Assembly (NCBI GenBank): GCA_025355005.1
Contig: JANXLV010000176.1
Location: 1 to 35,332 of the forward strand
Length of the DNA stretch: 35,332 nt
Source of the DNA: Myxococcales bacterium
GTDB lineage: Bacteria > Myxococcota_A > Polyangia > Polyangiales > Polyangiaceae
Direction of reading: 5' to 3'
Made by a program: the position numbers and the translations under genes. How positions within the stretch are numbered: position 1 is the stretch's first letter; every line of letters begins with the position of its first letter. Under the pieces are notes generated by a model that was not told where the DNA came from, ran no database searches, and was given only the letters and a program-made list of their open reading frames with translations. Of this stretch, positions 7,591 to 15,315 are shown one piece after another.

Positions 7591-8528
7591 TGGGTGCGTT
7601 TTCGCCCTCGATTCGCGCTCTCTGCTTCTTCGCGGTCATGCTGCTCGGGTGCGGCGGTGGACCGACGCCCGCGCCGAAGGCCAGCGACGGGTCTCCCGCG
7701 CCCACCGGCCCGCCGACTGGCACCCATCGCTACATCATCGGCGGCGACTCGCGCGACGACAGGGCGAACGTGGTCCTGTGGGCCTTCCGTCAGGCGCACG
7801 CACGTGGTGCGAGCGCGTTCATCTTCCTGGGCGACATGGAGCTCACGCCGGAACTCGCGGGCCACTTCTCCGACGAGCTCCGCATCCTGGACCCCCTGCC
7901 GTTCTTCCCCGTGGTGGGCAACCACGAGGTGAAGATGTTCGGCGGGCTCGACATCCGCACCCGTCACTCGAAGAAGAAGTTCCGCGCGCGCTTCCTGGAC
8001 AACGCGCGCACGCCGGTGAAGAGCTCGCTCCCGCATGCGGTGGTCTACTCGGTGGATCTTCCTGGCGGCGTCCATTTCATCGCGCTCGACAACGTGAGCC
8101 AGAAGGGCTTCAGCCAGGAGCAGCTGGACTGGCTCGAGAAGGACCTGGTGTCGGCGCGCGGAACCGCTGCAACGACGCACGTGATCGTCGGCATGCACAA
8201 GCCGCTCGCAAACAACCCTGTCACGCGCCACAGCATGGACGACGACGGCGAGGCTGCTGTCAAGGACTCCACCGCAGCGCTCGAGATCATGATGCGCCAT
8301 CGCGTCTCGCTCATCGTCGCGAGCCACCTGCATCAGTTCTCCAGGTTCGTGCAAGGTGACATCCCGAGCTACATCACTGGTGGGCTCGGCGCGCCGCTCA
8401 CTGACTCCGGGCCGGAGCACGCCTTCCATCATTTCTTGCAGGTGGACGTGACGGACGACAGCCTGCGGGTGGACGTGGTCCGCTTCCCCGGCGTCCCGGT
8501 GACCGGCGCGAGCGATCCCGACGACTGA
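7590..8528 (+). CDS. Metallophosphoesterase lipoprotein (calcineurin-like)
   Basis: A 312-residue secreted phosphoesterase. The first 21 residues form a lipoprotein signal ending in LLGC, followed by a Pro/Ala-rich spacer. The catalytic domain shows the binuclear-metal blocks in order: GGDSRDD (Asp53), FLGDMEL (Asp82), VGNHEV (Asn111, His112), GMHKPL, and SHLHQF near residue 250, where the usual Gly-His-x-His is Ser-His-x-His. All metal ligands therefore look present. It is likely periplasmic or outer-membrane bound and cleaves phosphomonoesters or diesters; the substrate is not evident. The start overlaps the acyltransferase stop, so a link with that enzyme, for example in envelope glycan maturation, is plausible but inferred. 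It ends 2 nt from the convergent lipoprotein gene. Confidence 0.88.
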   Translation: MGAFSPSIRALCFFAVMLLGCGGGPTPAPKASDGSPAPTGPPTGTHRYIIGGDSRDDRANVVLWAFRQAHARGASAFIFLGDMELTPELAGHFSDELRILDPLPFFPVVGNHEVKMFGGLDIRTRHSKKKFRARFLDNARTPVKSSLPHAVVYSVDLPGGVHFIALDNVSQKGFSQEQLDWLEKDLVSARGTAATTHVIVGMHKPLANNPVTRHSMDDDGEAAVKDSTAALEIMMRHRVSLIVASHLHQFSRFVQGDIPSYITGGLGAPLTDSGPEHAFHHFLQVDVTDDSLRVDVVRFPGVPVTGASDPDD

Positions 8529-8530
8529 AG

Positions 8531-9253
8531 CTATTTTTGCTTCTGGAGGCTGGCGCAGGCGGGGCGGACCTTGTCGAGGAGATCGTTCTTCTCCATCGTG
8601 CCCTCCATCATCTCGCCGACGGACCACGTCTTGCGCGCCGTCTTCCAGCCGCACTCGCAGTATTCCTTGCTGCCGCCAGAGCTGGTACAGCCCGTGATGA
8701 AGTCCGCCTGCGCGGGGCCTTCGGGGATCTTCCCGCCGCACGCCTTCACGGCGCTCTTCTTCGCCTCGACGAAGCGCGGCGTCTTCACGATCTCCTCGTC
8801 CGTGAGCTCGGAGGCCGCGAGCTTCTTCCTGAACTCGGAGTACTTGCACTCGCAGTACTCGCCCGACAGCTTGCCGCCGTTGGAGCAGCCCTTGAGGAAC
8901 GACGTCTTGATGGATCCCTCCGGCATCTTGCTGCCGCACGAGACCTTGACCTCCTCTTTGAAGCTGGCGAGCTTCTTCTGGTACTTGTCGTCCGTGTCCT
9001 CCGCGGGCTGGCTCATCTCTTCCTTGGTGAAGTCCTTGGCAAAGAGCTCCCAGGCGCACTCGCAGTAGTCGGGCGCGTCGGGCACCTTCTTGGTGCAACC
9101 GGACATGAATGCGCGCTTCTGCTCGACGAGGCTCTTCGCGTCGTCGCCACCTCCATGGCTGTTCCCGCTCTTCGCGGGCGCGTTGCCGCCGCCGCATGCA
9201 AGGACCAATGTCGAGGTGAGTACGGCGGTGAACGCGAGCGCGTGAAATCTCAT
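8531..9253 (-). CDS. Lipoprotein with three Cys-rich GC-x10-YCEC repeats
   Basis: A 240-residue lipoprotein (lipobox ending at Cys20) of no family I recognise. After a Gly/Asp-rich spacer, a module of about 65 residues occurs three times. Each starts with Phe-x-x-Gly-Cys, then Tyr-Cys-Glu-Cys 10-11 residues later, and one more Cys 32-40 residues on. The cysteines are 53/64/66/106, 123/134/136/172 and 189/199/201/233. Repeats 1 and 2 end with Cys-Gly-x-Lys-x-Pro-Glu-Gly. Four cysteines per module suggest two disulfides each in the oxidising periplasm; metal binding is an alternative. AGGAGGG (9262-9268) lies 8 nt before the ATG. The gene stands between two convergent or tandem neighbours with no obvious operon partner. 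Confidence 0.8.
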   Translation of the reverse strand: MRFHALAFTAVLTSTLVLACGGGNAPAKSGNSHGGGDDAKSLVEQKRAFMSGCTKKVPDAPDYCECAWELFAKDFTKEEMSQPAEDTDDKYQKKLASFKEEVKVSCGSKMPEGSIKTSFLKGCSNGGKLSGEYCECKYSEFRKKLAASELTDEEIVKTPRFVEAKKSAVKACGGKIPEGPAQADFITGCTSSGGSKEYCECGWKTARKTWSVGEMMEGTMEKNDLLDKVRPACASLQKQK

Positions 9254-9321
9254 GGTGTGGGCCCTCCTGGTCAGCGCGGGCGAGGCGACACCCTACCACC
9301 GAGACTCGGCCTACCGCTCGC

Positions 9322-10152
9322 TCAATAGCGCGCGACTGGGCGCTCGCGCGGAAGGGTGGTGGGGGCCAGTCCGCGGACGATCTGGAGGACCGGGCGCGTC
9401 GCGTGCGTGGGAATTCCGCAGTGATCCACGTTCACGGTGGCGGGCACCAGGCTGTAGTCGTAGTCGTGGCAGACGGTGGTGCCGGTGCACTCCGGCGTGC
9501 GCCCGGTGAACGGGCCGACAAGCCCCCAAGCGATGCGCGAGCAGTCGTTCGTGGGCGCGACGGTGTGACGGAACTCGTGGAGCGTGCCCACGTTCGCGGG
9601 GATCTCGATCTCGGCCTTGCCGAAGATCAGCTCGTCGGTGCGATAGGGGTCGAGAGCGAAGAAGCGCGCGACGCCGTGACGTGATGGTGAGAAGCGTCGG
9701 TCCGTCCCCACCTTCGCGATCAGGTCCCGCGCGTTGAACCCGCCCCACGAGTAGCCCACGACGTTGAGATCGATCGCGGTGTCCATGTTCGTCACGAAGC
9801 CGTCGTGGTTCGTGTCGAGCGCGGAGACAAGGACGTCGAGCGCGCGGTCCACGTTCGAGTTCCACCGGAAGAACGGATACGCAGCGTCGTGACCGCCGGC
9901 GTCGTGCACGAGACCGGGGAGCGCCTTGCACAGCACACCGAACTCGCTGTTGCCTCCGGAGTCGTACGGGTTGTCGCCGAGCGATCGGCCGCTGAAGCAG
10001 ATCGACATCTGCGCTCGCGCCGTGGTGTCCTCATCCGTGCTTGCCGTCTCGTCGCTCTCCATCGCGCACCCACCGAGGCAAGCGACACCAGCGATCATCG
10101 TGGATAGAACGGAGATCTTGAGGACACTGGAGAGCCAGGACGAGCGGGGCAT
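9322..10152 (-). CDS. Secreted lipoprotein, alpha/beta-hydrolase-like
   Basis: A 276-residue lipoprotein with a basic start, a hydrophobic stretch and a lipobox ending LGGC. The mature part contains VGYSWGG, a Gly-x-Ser-x-Gly nucleophile elbow, preceded by a region with Asp-rich NHDGF spacing, and a downstream HEFRHTV segment that could supply His. This resembles secreted lipase/esterase-like proteins, but the acid residue is not certain and the substrate is unknown. An ATG at 10182 is in frame, but the ATG at 10152 gives a proper signal peptide and has an adjacent AAGGAG, though with a short spacing of 2 nt. Several cysteines near the C-terminus suggest disulfides. It diverges from the surface-protein gene at 10429. 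Confidence 0.72.
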   Translation of the reverse strand: MPRSSWLSSVLKISVLSTMIAGVACLGGCAMESDETASTDEDTTARAQMSICFSGRSLGDNPYDSGGNSEFGVLCKALPGLVHDAGGHDAAYPFFRWNSNVDRALDVLVSALDTNHDGFVTNMDTAIDLNVVGYSWGGFNARDLIAKVGTDRRFSPSRHGVARFFALDPYRTDELIFGKAEIEIPANVGTLHEFRHTVAPTNDCSRIAWGLVGPFTGRTPECTGTTVCHDYDYSLVPATVNVDHCGIPTHATRPVLQIVRGLAPTTLPRERPVARY

Positions 10153-10280
10153 GTCTCCTTTCGAGCACACCTCATGCCACATCAGACGACATGCGCTGCT
10201 CGTTTGCCTGGTGGATTTTTCTGCGCAAAACGGATGGGCCTGGGTTCGTGGTGAGGGCAGCGACGACCAAAAAACACGTC

Positions 10281-10323
10281 TGGTCCTGGATCGTGATGGA
10301 TCCTGATGGATGCTGATGGATCC
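10281..10323. repeat. Tandem 10-bp repeat (TGATGGATCC-like)
   Basis: The unit TGATGGATCC/TGATGGATGC occurs three times in a row, with a fourth degenerate copy at the left (10281-10290). The 10-bp period equals about one helix turn, which would place identical faces in line. It lies about 110 bp upstream of the surface-protein start. Confidence 0.6.
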
Positions 10324-10417
10324 CCAGAGGCGTGGCTATTTCTTTGCGATTGCGGGGAGCGCGCGCGCCGGGAGATACTTGGGGATTCGTCCCGTCGCTG
10401 CATTTCAAAACCCGGTC

Positions 10418-10422
10418 AGGAG
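10418..10422 (+). promoter_or_regulatory. Ribosome binding site of the surface protein
   Basis: AGGAG, 6 nt before the ATG at 10429. It rejects the longer frame that opens at 10306. Confidence 0.6.
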
Positions 10423-10428
10423 AAGCGC

Positions 10429-11940
10429 ATGAAGCACACCCACGTCGTTGCCTCGGTACTCGCGTGCGCAGGAACCCTTGCGATCAGCGATGCCGCCGCT
10501 GCTGCCGAATACACGGCGTACAGCGACAACGCAGCGACGACGGGCAACCAGAACTACTCGGGGTCGCTCGGGATGGACTTCGACGTGGTCACCACGATCA
10601 ACATCTACGCCCTCGGCGTCTACGACAGCGGGCAGGATGGGCTGGCCGTGCCGATCACCGCGCGCGTCTACGATCGCAACAACAACGCTGCTCCTCTTGT
10701 CACGTTGGTCTTCGCCGCGGGGAACACCGGCACGCTCATCGGAGGCGACCGCTTCCTGCCGCTTCCGTGTCCCCTCACGCTGCCCGCCGGGTTCCAGGGG
10801 ACCATCGAAGCCGACGGCTATGACAACACGGAGCTGAACGGCAACCAGGGCATCGGCGGTGCGCCCGCTGCGACGAGCGACAATGGCGGCGGCCTCATCA
10901 CCTTCCTCGGTGGCGGTCGCTACGGCGGCGCGGGGGCGTATCCGACGAACGTCGACGGAGGTCCGTTCAACCGCTATGCGGCGGGGACGTTCACGTACGC
11001 GGCGGCGTGCGTGAAGGATGCAGACTGCAACAATGTAGATCATCCCAAGTGCGGTGGCGGAGGCCTCTGCGGCAAGGCGAGCGGCACGTTCTTCCCCGCA
11101 TGCTCCGGCGGAACGGACTCCTGCAACACCGCGGCGGGCGCGTGCATCGCGTGCGATGGCGACAAGGGCGGCGTGTCGACGTACGCGTGCGTAGGCCCGC
11201 AGCTACCGGCATGTACGGGCGGCGCGTGCAACGAGTGCAACGCGACCACCACGTGCAAGACCGCAGCGAAGCCCGTCTGCGCGCCTACCGGCGCTTGCGC
11301 GACGTGCAACTACGATCACGGCGTCGCGGGCGCGCCGGACGCAGGGCCGGATGGTGGCGCGTTGCTCTCGTGCCCCACGACGGGCAATCCGTATTGCAAG
11401 GGCGACGGCTCGTGCGGGAAGTGCACGACGAACGGCGAATGCTCTGCGCGCGCCGGACGGCCATACTGCGCCCCGGACGGCTCGTGCTCCTCGAAGTGCG
11501 GAACGGACGCGGACTGCGGCAGCACGACGAGCGCGCACGTCTGCGATGACGGCACGAAGCTCTGCATCGCCGGATGCCGCGGCACTGGCGGCAACGGCTG
11601 CGCGACGGGTGACATGTGCTCTTCCGCAGATGGGACGCAGGGCACGTGCTTCACTCCGAAGCCCGGCTCGGATGCCGGCGCTGGCACGACGGACGCTGGC
11701 GGTGGTGGTGGTGGTGGTGGCGGCGGTGGCGGCGGTGGCGGTGGCGGCGGCACTGGCTCCGACGGCGGCAGCGGTGGATCCGGCGACGCTGGTGGTGGGA
11801 GCAGCAACGGCGACACCGGCAATAGCGGCGGTTGCAACGTGCCCGGCACGGATGGCTCTTCGGGGAGCCTGGTCACGGCACTGATCGGCGTGGCGCTGGC
11901 GTTCGGTGCGACGCGTCGTCGCAAGCAGAGCCAGAAGTAG
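10429..11940 (+). CDS. Cys-rich surface protein with poly-Gly linker and MYXO-CTERM-like tail
   Basis: A 503-residue exported protein. A signal peptide of about 25 residues is followed by a beta-rich domain (about residues 27-190) with a GLAVPITARVYDRN segment that resembles DUF4082-type lectin-like folds; this match is tentative. The middle (about 195-415) holds a long series of Cys-rich modules such as CVKDADC, CGGGGLCG, CTTNGEC and CGTDADC, like metazoan-type disulfide knots seen in myxobacterial surface proteins. A run of about 18 glycines then leads to a C-terminal sorting-like tail: GGCNVPG, a hydrophobic helix (LVTALIGVALAF), and a basic end (TRRRK). That layout matches MYXO-CTERM-type anchors with a single Cys. 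It probably sits on the cell surface; the ligand is unknown. Confidence 0.85.
   Translation: MKHTHVVASVLACAGTLAISDAAAAAEYTAYSDNAATTGNQNYSGSLGMDFDVVTTINIYALGVYDSGQDGLAVPITARVYDRNNNAAPLVTLVFAAGNTGTLIGGDRFLPLPCPLTLPAGFQGTIEADGYDNTELNGNQGIGGAPAATSDNGGGLITFLGGGRYGGAGAYPTNVDGGPFNRYAAGTFTYAAACVKDADCNNVDHPKCGGGGLCGKASGTFFPACSGGTDSCNTAAGACIACDGDKGGVSTYACVGPQLPACTGGACNECNATTTCKTAAKPVCAPTGACATCNYDHGVAGAPDAGPDGGALLSCPTTGNPYCKGDGSCGKCTTNGECSARAGRPYCAPDGSCSSKCGTDADCGSTTSAHVCDDGTKLCIAGCRGTGGNGCATGDMCSSADGTQGTCFTPKPGSDAGAGTTDAGGGGGGGGGGGGGGGGGGTGSDGGSGGSGDAGGGSSNGDTGNSGGCNVPGTDGSSGSLVTALIGVALAFGATRRRKQSQK
11698..11749 (+). repeat. Poly-glycine (GGT/GGC) tract in the surface protein
   Basis: An almost uninterrupted run of GGT and GGC codons encodes about 18 glycines, separating the Cys-rich domain from the C-terminal anchor. 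Such tracts are prone to slippage, so its length may vary between strains. Confidence 0.8.
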
Positions 11941-11944
11941 CGCT

Positions 11945-12898
11945 CTACTTCTTCGGGTGCGCGGCGAAGAAGCTCCACACGGTGGGGCCGAACGTGGGCG
12001 TCAGATAGGTGAAGTGTGGACCGCCCTGCACGGTCCACAGCTCCACCGCGCCCTTCGCGCAGCCAGAGTACGTGGACACGTGGGTCTCCGCGCCGGCGAC
12101 AGGCTGCTCCAGATCGTAGGTGGTGCCCGTGTCTGCAAGCATTCCTGTGCATCCGTTGTACGTCGCCCAGTGCGCAACGGTGTCCTTCGCGGACGGGTAC
12201 GCGACGTTGTTGATGCTGCCGTAGTCCATCGTGCCGCCGGCGAAGAGCACGGTGTCATCCATGTCGCCGTGCATCTCCACGATCGCGACGCCGTCCTTCG
12301 GCTTGCATCTGCCCGCGTCCGCGTACGTGGCGCCGGACACGCTGAACACAGCGGCGATCCGATCCGACAGATCGCACGCGAGGCGGTGCGCGAAGAAGGC
12401 GCCCGCGGACAGCCCGGTTACGTACACGCGCTTCTGGTCCAGGTTGTAGTGCTTCGCGACGTCGTCGATCATCGCCCGTACGTACGCCACGTCGTCGGAG
12501 CCGCTCTTGTAGAAATCGCAGCACGCGTCGGTGCCGTTCCAGAACTGCTGCTTGTCCTTGTCCTTCCGGCCATCCGGCGTGATGTAGAGGAAGCCCTCCT
12601 TGTCCGCGACTGGCTTCAGCTTGAAATACGTCTCCAGGATCTTGCCGGTGTCACCGGAGCCGTAGCCATGAAACGCGAGCACCAGCGGCGCCGCCTTGTC
12701 TGCGGAGTAGCTGGGGGGGACGTAGATGTCGTACGGGCGCGCGGCGATGATGGGGTCCGGCGCATCGCCCGCATCGGCGCCCGCGCCTCCGTCGCTGTCA
12801 GTGACGTTCGTCGCCGGTGATGAGCTTGCCTGCGAGCACGCGGCGACCAGGCCCGCGAGCACGAACAGGGTCGAAAGAGAGACGCGTCCAGAAGTCAT
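11945..12898 (-). CDS. PHB-depolymerase/feruloyl-esterase-like lipoprotein
   Basis: A 317-residue secreted alpha/beta hydrolase of the LpqC/poly(3-hydroxybutyrate) depolymerase family. After a lipoprotein signal (lipobox VAAC) and an Asp/Ala/Gly spacer, the fold starts with PYDIYVPPSY and the oxyanion region LAFHGYGSG. The nucleophile elbow is GLSAGAFF, the acid is in HGDMDD and the His in GGPHF, so the triad is complete. Extra paired cysteines (ACCDF, DAGRCKPK, SGCAKG) suggest disulfides. It likely hydrolyses polyester or plant-wall ester substrates outside the cell; the exact substrate cannot be told. A GTG/ATG start upstream at 12964 would give an unnatural N-terminus; the ATG at 12898 gives the signal. 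It ends 4 nt from the convergent surface-protein gene and diverges from the P450. Confidence 0.87.
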   Translation of the reverse strand: MTSGRVSLSTLFVLAGLVAACSQASSSPATNVTDSDGGAGADAGDAPDPIIAARPYDIYVPPSYSADKAAPLVLAFHGYGSGDTGKILETYFKLKPVADKEGFLYITPDGRKDKDKQQFWNGTDACCDFYKSGSDDVAYVRAMIDDVAKHYNLDQKRVYVTGLSAGAFFAHRLACDLSDRIAAVFSVSGATYADAGRCKPKDGVAIVEMHGDMDDTVLFAGGTMDYGSINNVAYPSAKDTVAHWATYNGCTGMLADTGTTYDLEQPVAGAETHVSTYSGCAKGAVELWTVQGGPHFTYLTPTFGPTVWSFFAAHPKK

Positions 12899-13032
12899 GC
12901 TCGCGCGACCGCAAGTTGCATACCAACCCACGCTCCCGCCGATATAGCTTGTTTTGAAGCACATTTCGAGCCAGGCGCCCGAGCCGTCACCAAGCTAACG
13001 GGCGCACGGCGATGCACTGTACGTTGTCCAGC
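12899..13032. other. Divergent intergenic region (esterase / P450)
   Basis: A 134-bp gap. An AT-rich patch at 12941-12957 holds TATATC on the minus strand, a possible -10 for the esterase gene, but without a good -35. I see no repeat or operator. Confidence 0.35.
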
Positions 13033-14364
13033 ATGAGCGAGCTTCGCGACATGCCCAGGGCGACGGGGCTGCCACTCGTCGGCAATACGCTTCAGTTCCT
13101 GAAGGACCCAGGCGCGTTCATGGCTGCGTCGGCAAGAGCCCACGGCAACGTGTTCGAATGCCGGATCCTCCGCGACCGCGTCGCATGCTTCGTGGGACCA
13201 GAGGCGTTCACGGCCTTCCTCGACGACGACAACGTGACCCGCAGCGGCGGCAGCCCACCACACCTCCAGGCGATCTTCCATCCCGCCGCGGTGCCGTTTC
13301 TCGCCGACGACGCTTTCCGGCGGCGCAAGGCGCTCTTGATGCAGGCGTTCACCAAGGAGGCCATCAACGGATACATGCCGGTGGTCGAGCGTGTCATGTC
13401 CCGCTACGGCAAGCGCTGGAGCACCATGGGGCCCATGAGCTGGGCAGAATCCATCGGCTCCATGAGCATGAGCATCGTGCGTGCGCTCTTCATCGAGGCT
13501 GACCCCGACTCCGATGATCCGGAGTTCGAGGCCCTCTTCGCGGCTGCGTCGAAGGGCATTCTGAGCGTCCCCATCGATCTCCCATTCACCACTTATCGCC
13601 GCGCCCTTCGGGCTCGTGATCGCGTTCGCGAGCGGGTGGCGGTCGCCGTGGACACGGCGCGGTCGAGCGGGAAGGAGTTAGAGGAGACGAGCTTGCTCGC
13701 GCGGCTCCGCGCGGCGCGCACCGAGGATGGCGACAAGCTCTCGGATGAAGAGCTCCGCATCGAGCTCTTTCATTTCTTCGGCGCCTACGCTGCGGTGGTG
13801 GGCGCACTTTCCTTCCTGGCAATGCAGCTCGGCCGCGACAGCGCCCTTCAGGAAGCGGTCCGCAAGGAAGTGCGCTCGCTCGACGGCCCGCTCACCGTCG
13901 ACGCGCTCCTCGGCCTCCCGCTCACCGGGCGCGTATGCAAGGAAGTGCGTCGCGCGCAGCCGCTCGTGCCCGTCACGTTCTTCGGCGTGGTGAAGCGAGA
14001 CTTCGTCTGCGAGGGCGTCCGCGTGCCCAAGGATCACAAGGCGATCGGCTGCATCGCATCCACGCTGCAAGACGCGCGCACGTTCCCCGATGCCGCTGCG
14101 TTCGATCCCGATCGCTGGCGCGAAAGCAACGAGAAGCAAGAGAGCGCGTGGGTTCCGCATGGCGGCGGCGCGCACGCCACCGCGCACCGCTGTGCGGGCG
14201 AGGCACTGGCCGACATCATGATGAAGGCGTTCGCGGTGCTCATGCTGCGCGACCTCGAGTGGACACTTCCGGAGCAGAGCTACGCGCCCACGACAGGCGG
14301 CCTCTTCGCGATGCCGAAGAGCGGCCTCCTGGCCCACGTGAAGCGACTCGACCGCGCCCCGTAG
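13033..14364 (+). CDS. Cytochrome P450 with an atypical I-helix
   Basis: A 443-residue heme-thiolate enzyme. N-terminal P450 features include the Pro-rich GLPLVGNTLQFLKDP. The K-helix Glu-x-x-Arg is in CKEVRRAQPLVP, the PERF-like motif is FDPDRW, and the heme loop is VPHGGG...HRCAGE with ligand Cys387. That loop differs from the usual Phe-x-x-Gly-x-Arg-x-Cys-x-Gly and recalls the Gln/His-Gly-Gly-Gly...His-Arg-Cys form of peroxygenase-type P450s (CYP152), an analogy from memory. The I-helix reads HFFGAYAAVVGAL, lacking the acid-Thr pair that most monooxygenases use to activate oxygen. Redox partners are not next to it. A lipid or fatty-acid substrate is a guess. An in-frame ATG at 13012 would add seven residues; neither start has a strong ribosome site. 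Confidence 0.88.
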   Translation: MSELRDMPRATGLPLVGNTLQFLKDPGAFMAASARAHGNVFECRILRDRVACFVGPEAFTAFLDDDNVTRSGGSPPHLQAIFHPAAVPFLADDAFRRRKALLMQAFTKEAINGYMPVVERVMSRYGKRWSTMGPMSWAESIGSMSMSIVRALFIEADPDSDDPEFEALFAAASKGILSVPIDLPFTTYRRALRARDRVRERVAVAVDTARSSGKELEETSLLARLRAARTEDGDKLSDEELRIELFHFFGAYAAVVGALSFLAMQLGRDSALQEAVRKEVRSLDGPLTVDALLGLPLTGRVCKEVRRAQPLVPVTFFGVVKRDFVCEGVRVPKDHKAIGCIASTLQDARTFPDAAAFDPDRWRESNEKQESAWVPHGGGAHATAHRCAGEALADIMMKAFAVLMLRDLEWTLPEQSYAPTTGGLFAMPKSGLLAHVKRLDRAP

Positions 14365-14524
14365 CGCCGCGCGATTCAGCACTGACGGGTGGGGCGTGGA
14401 CGCGCGTGTCGTCGCGATTGGCTGTCACACCCACGCGACACCACGCGAATCGGCCGGAAAAATAGCCTCCTCGCGATACCGCGCCTGACGGCCATGATGG
14501 CATCCCATTTGCGTTGATGCCTGT
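14365..14524. other. Intergenic region between P450 and small lipoprotein
   Basis: A 160-bp non-coding stretch, G/C-rich with short inverted segments around ACACCCACGCG. No convincing terminator, promoter or RNA is visible. Confidence 0.3.
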
Positions 14525-15142
14525 ATGCGTCGTCATCTGGTGTTCGCGGTCTGTCTCACGCTCATCGGATGCTCCGGCGCGAGCGTCAGTGCGATCGATG
14601 ACTCCACGACGACGCAGGAATCGAACGCGACCGACCCGACACCGAGCGGCAGCGACAGCGGTGGCGATCCCGGCATGGAGAAGAATGACGCGAGCGTGCC
14701 CGCGCCCGGCCCAGGCGATGCCGGCTCCAAGGGATCGCTCGATGCGAGCACTCCACCTGCGGATGCTGGCGCGCAGCTCTGCGCGGTCAACGCGGCCGCG
14801 AGCAAGGCCTATGGGCAGTGCGCCGCAAGGACCGCCACCAGCGTCGTCGGTGTCGAGCTGTCGGAGCCCATGGTCGCGACGCGCCCGCTGCTCCTCGATG
14901 CAGCCGTCTGTGGGCACCTCGCGAAGGGTGGCAAAGACGCGTTCATCATGACCGTGAAGAAGGGCGACTGCATGGAGGTCAACTTCCACGCGAAGGGTGC
15001 CTCCATCAATGTCACCGGCGCCGGCATCAGTGTCGTCGCCATGGGCGATGACGTCTCGCAGGTGCGCGCTACCGTGGCCGGCACGCTCGCGATCACCGTG
15101 AGCACGAACGCCGGTGACGACTACGCGCTGCTCGCTCGCTAG
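14525..15142 (+). CDS. Hypothetical lipoprotein
   Basis: A 205-residue lipoprotein with a short signal and lipobox LIGC (Cys16). Residues 20-85 are a low-complexity Ser/Thr/Asp/Gly/Pro spacer. The C-terminal domain (about 85-205) has four cysteines (QLCAVN, GQCAAR, AVCGHL, GDCMEV) and several beta-prone stretches ending in TVSTNAGDDYALLAR; the pattern suggests a small disulfide-bonded beta sandwich. I do not recognise the family and propose no function. It stands alone on the plus strand between the P450 and phosphatase-superfamily genes. Confidence 0.72.
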   Translation: MRRHLVFAVCLTLIGCSGASVSAIDDSTTTQESNATDPTPSGSDSGGDPGMEKNDASVPAPGPGDAGSKGSLDASTPPADAGAQLCAVNAAASKAYGQCAARTATSVVGVELSEPMVATRPLLLDAAVCGHLAKGGKDAFIMTVKKGDCMEVNFHAKGASINVTGAGISVVAMGDDVSQVRATVAGTLAITVSTNAGDDYALLAR

Positions 15143-15315
15143 AGAAGCGCGTGTGGTGCAAGCTCCGTGACGGCCGCGCCCCCCTCCCTCCCAATGTGAC
15201 GCCTGCGTGAACGGCGTGAACGCCGCCGCTCGCGAGCGCAACATCTCGCTCGCGCAATGATGAAGGCACCGCGCGGTCGCGGTTTCGTCACGTGCATCAT
15301 GCACATAAAGCGTTC
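15143..15315. other. Intergenic region with two palindromes
   Basis: A 173-bp gap. It contains the 12-bp perfect palindrome CGCTCGCGAGCG (15227-15238) and the inverted repeat GTGCAT-C-ATGCAC (15292-15304), the latter immediately upstream of the start of the next gene. Either could be an operator or a transcript hairpin. Confidence 0.45.
15292..15304. promoter_or_regulatory. Perfect 13-bp inverted repeat GTGCAT-C-ATGCAC
   Basis: Six-base arms around one base, ending 11 nt before the ATG at 15316. This is an operator-like position, and it also contains an alternative GTG start in frame with the next gene. No regulator is linked. Confidence 0.35.

Larger units (their letters stand above)
10153..10428. 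other. Divergent intergenic region with short tandem repeats
   Basis: A 276-bp gap between divergent secreted-protein genes. It is less GC-rich than the genes and contains A/T runs and the 10-bp repeats at 10281-10323. Two short overlapping minus-strand frames here (10172-10408) have no signal, ribosome site or family match and look like chance. Both promoters should lie here, but I see no convincing -35/-10 pair. Confidence 0.5.

Noticed and set aside
10172..10408. Two short minus-strand frames in the 10.2-10.4 kb gap
   Set aside because: They overlap each other in different frames, have no ribosome site, and contain translated repeat DNA.
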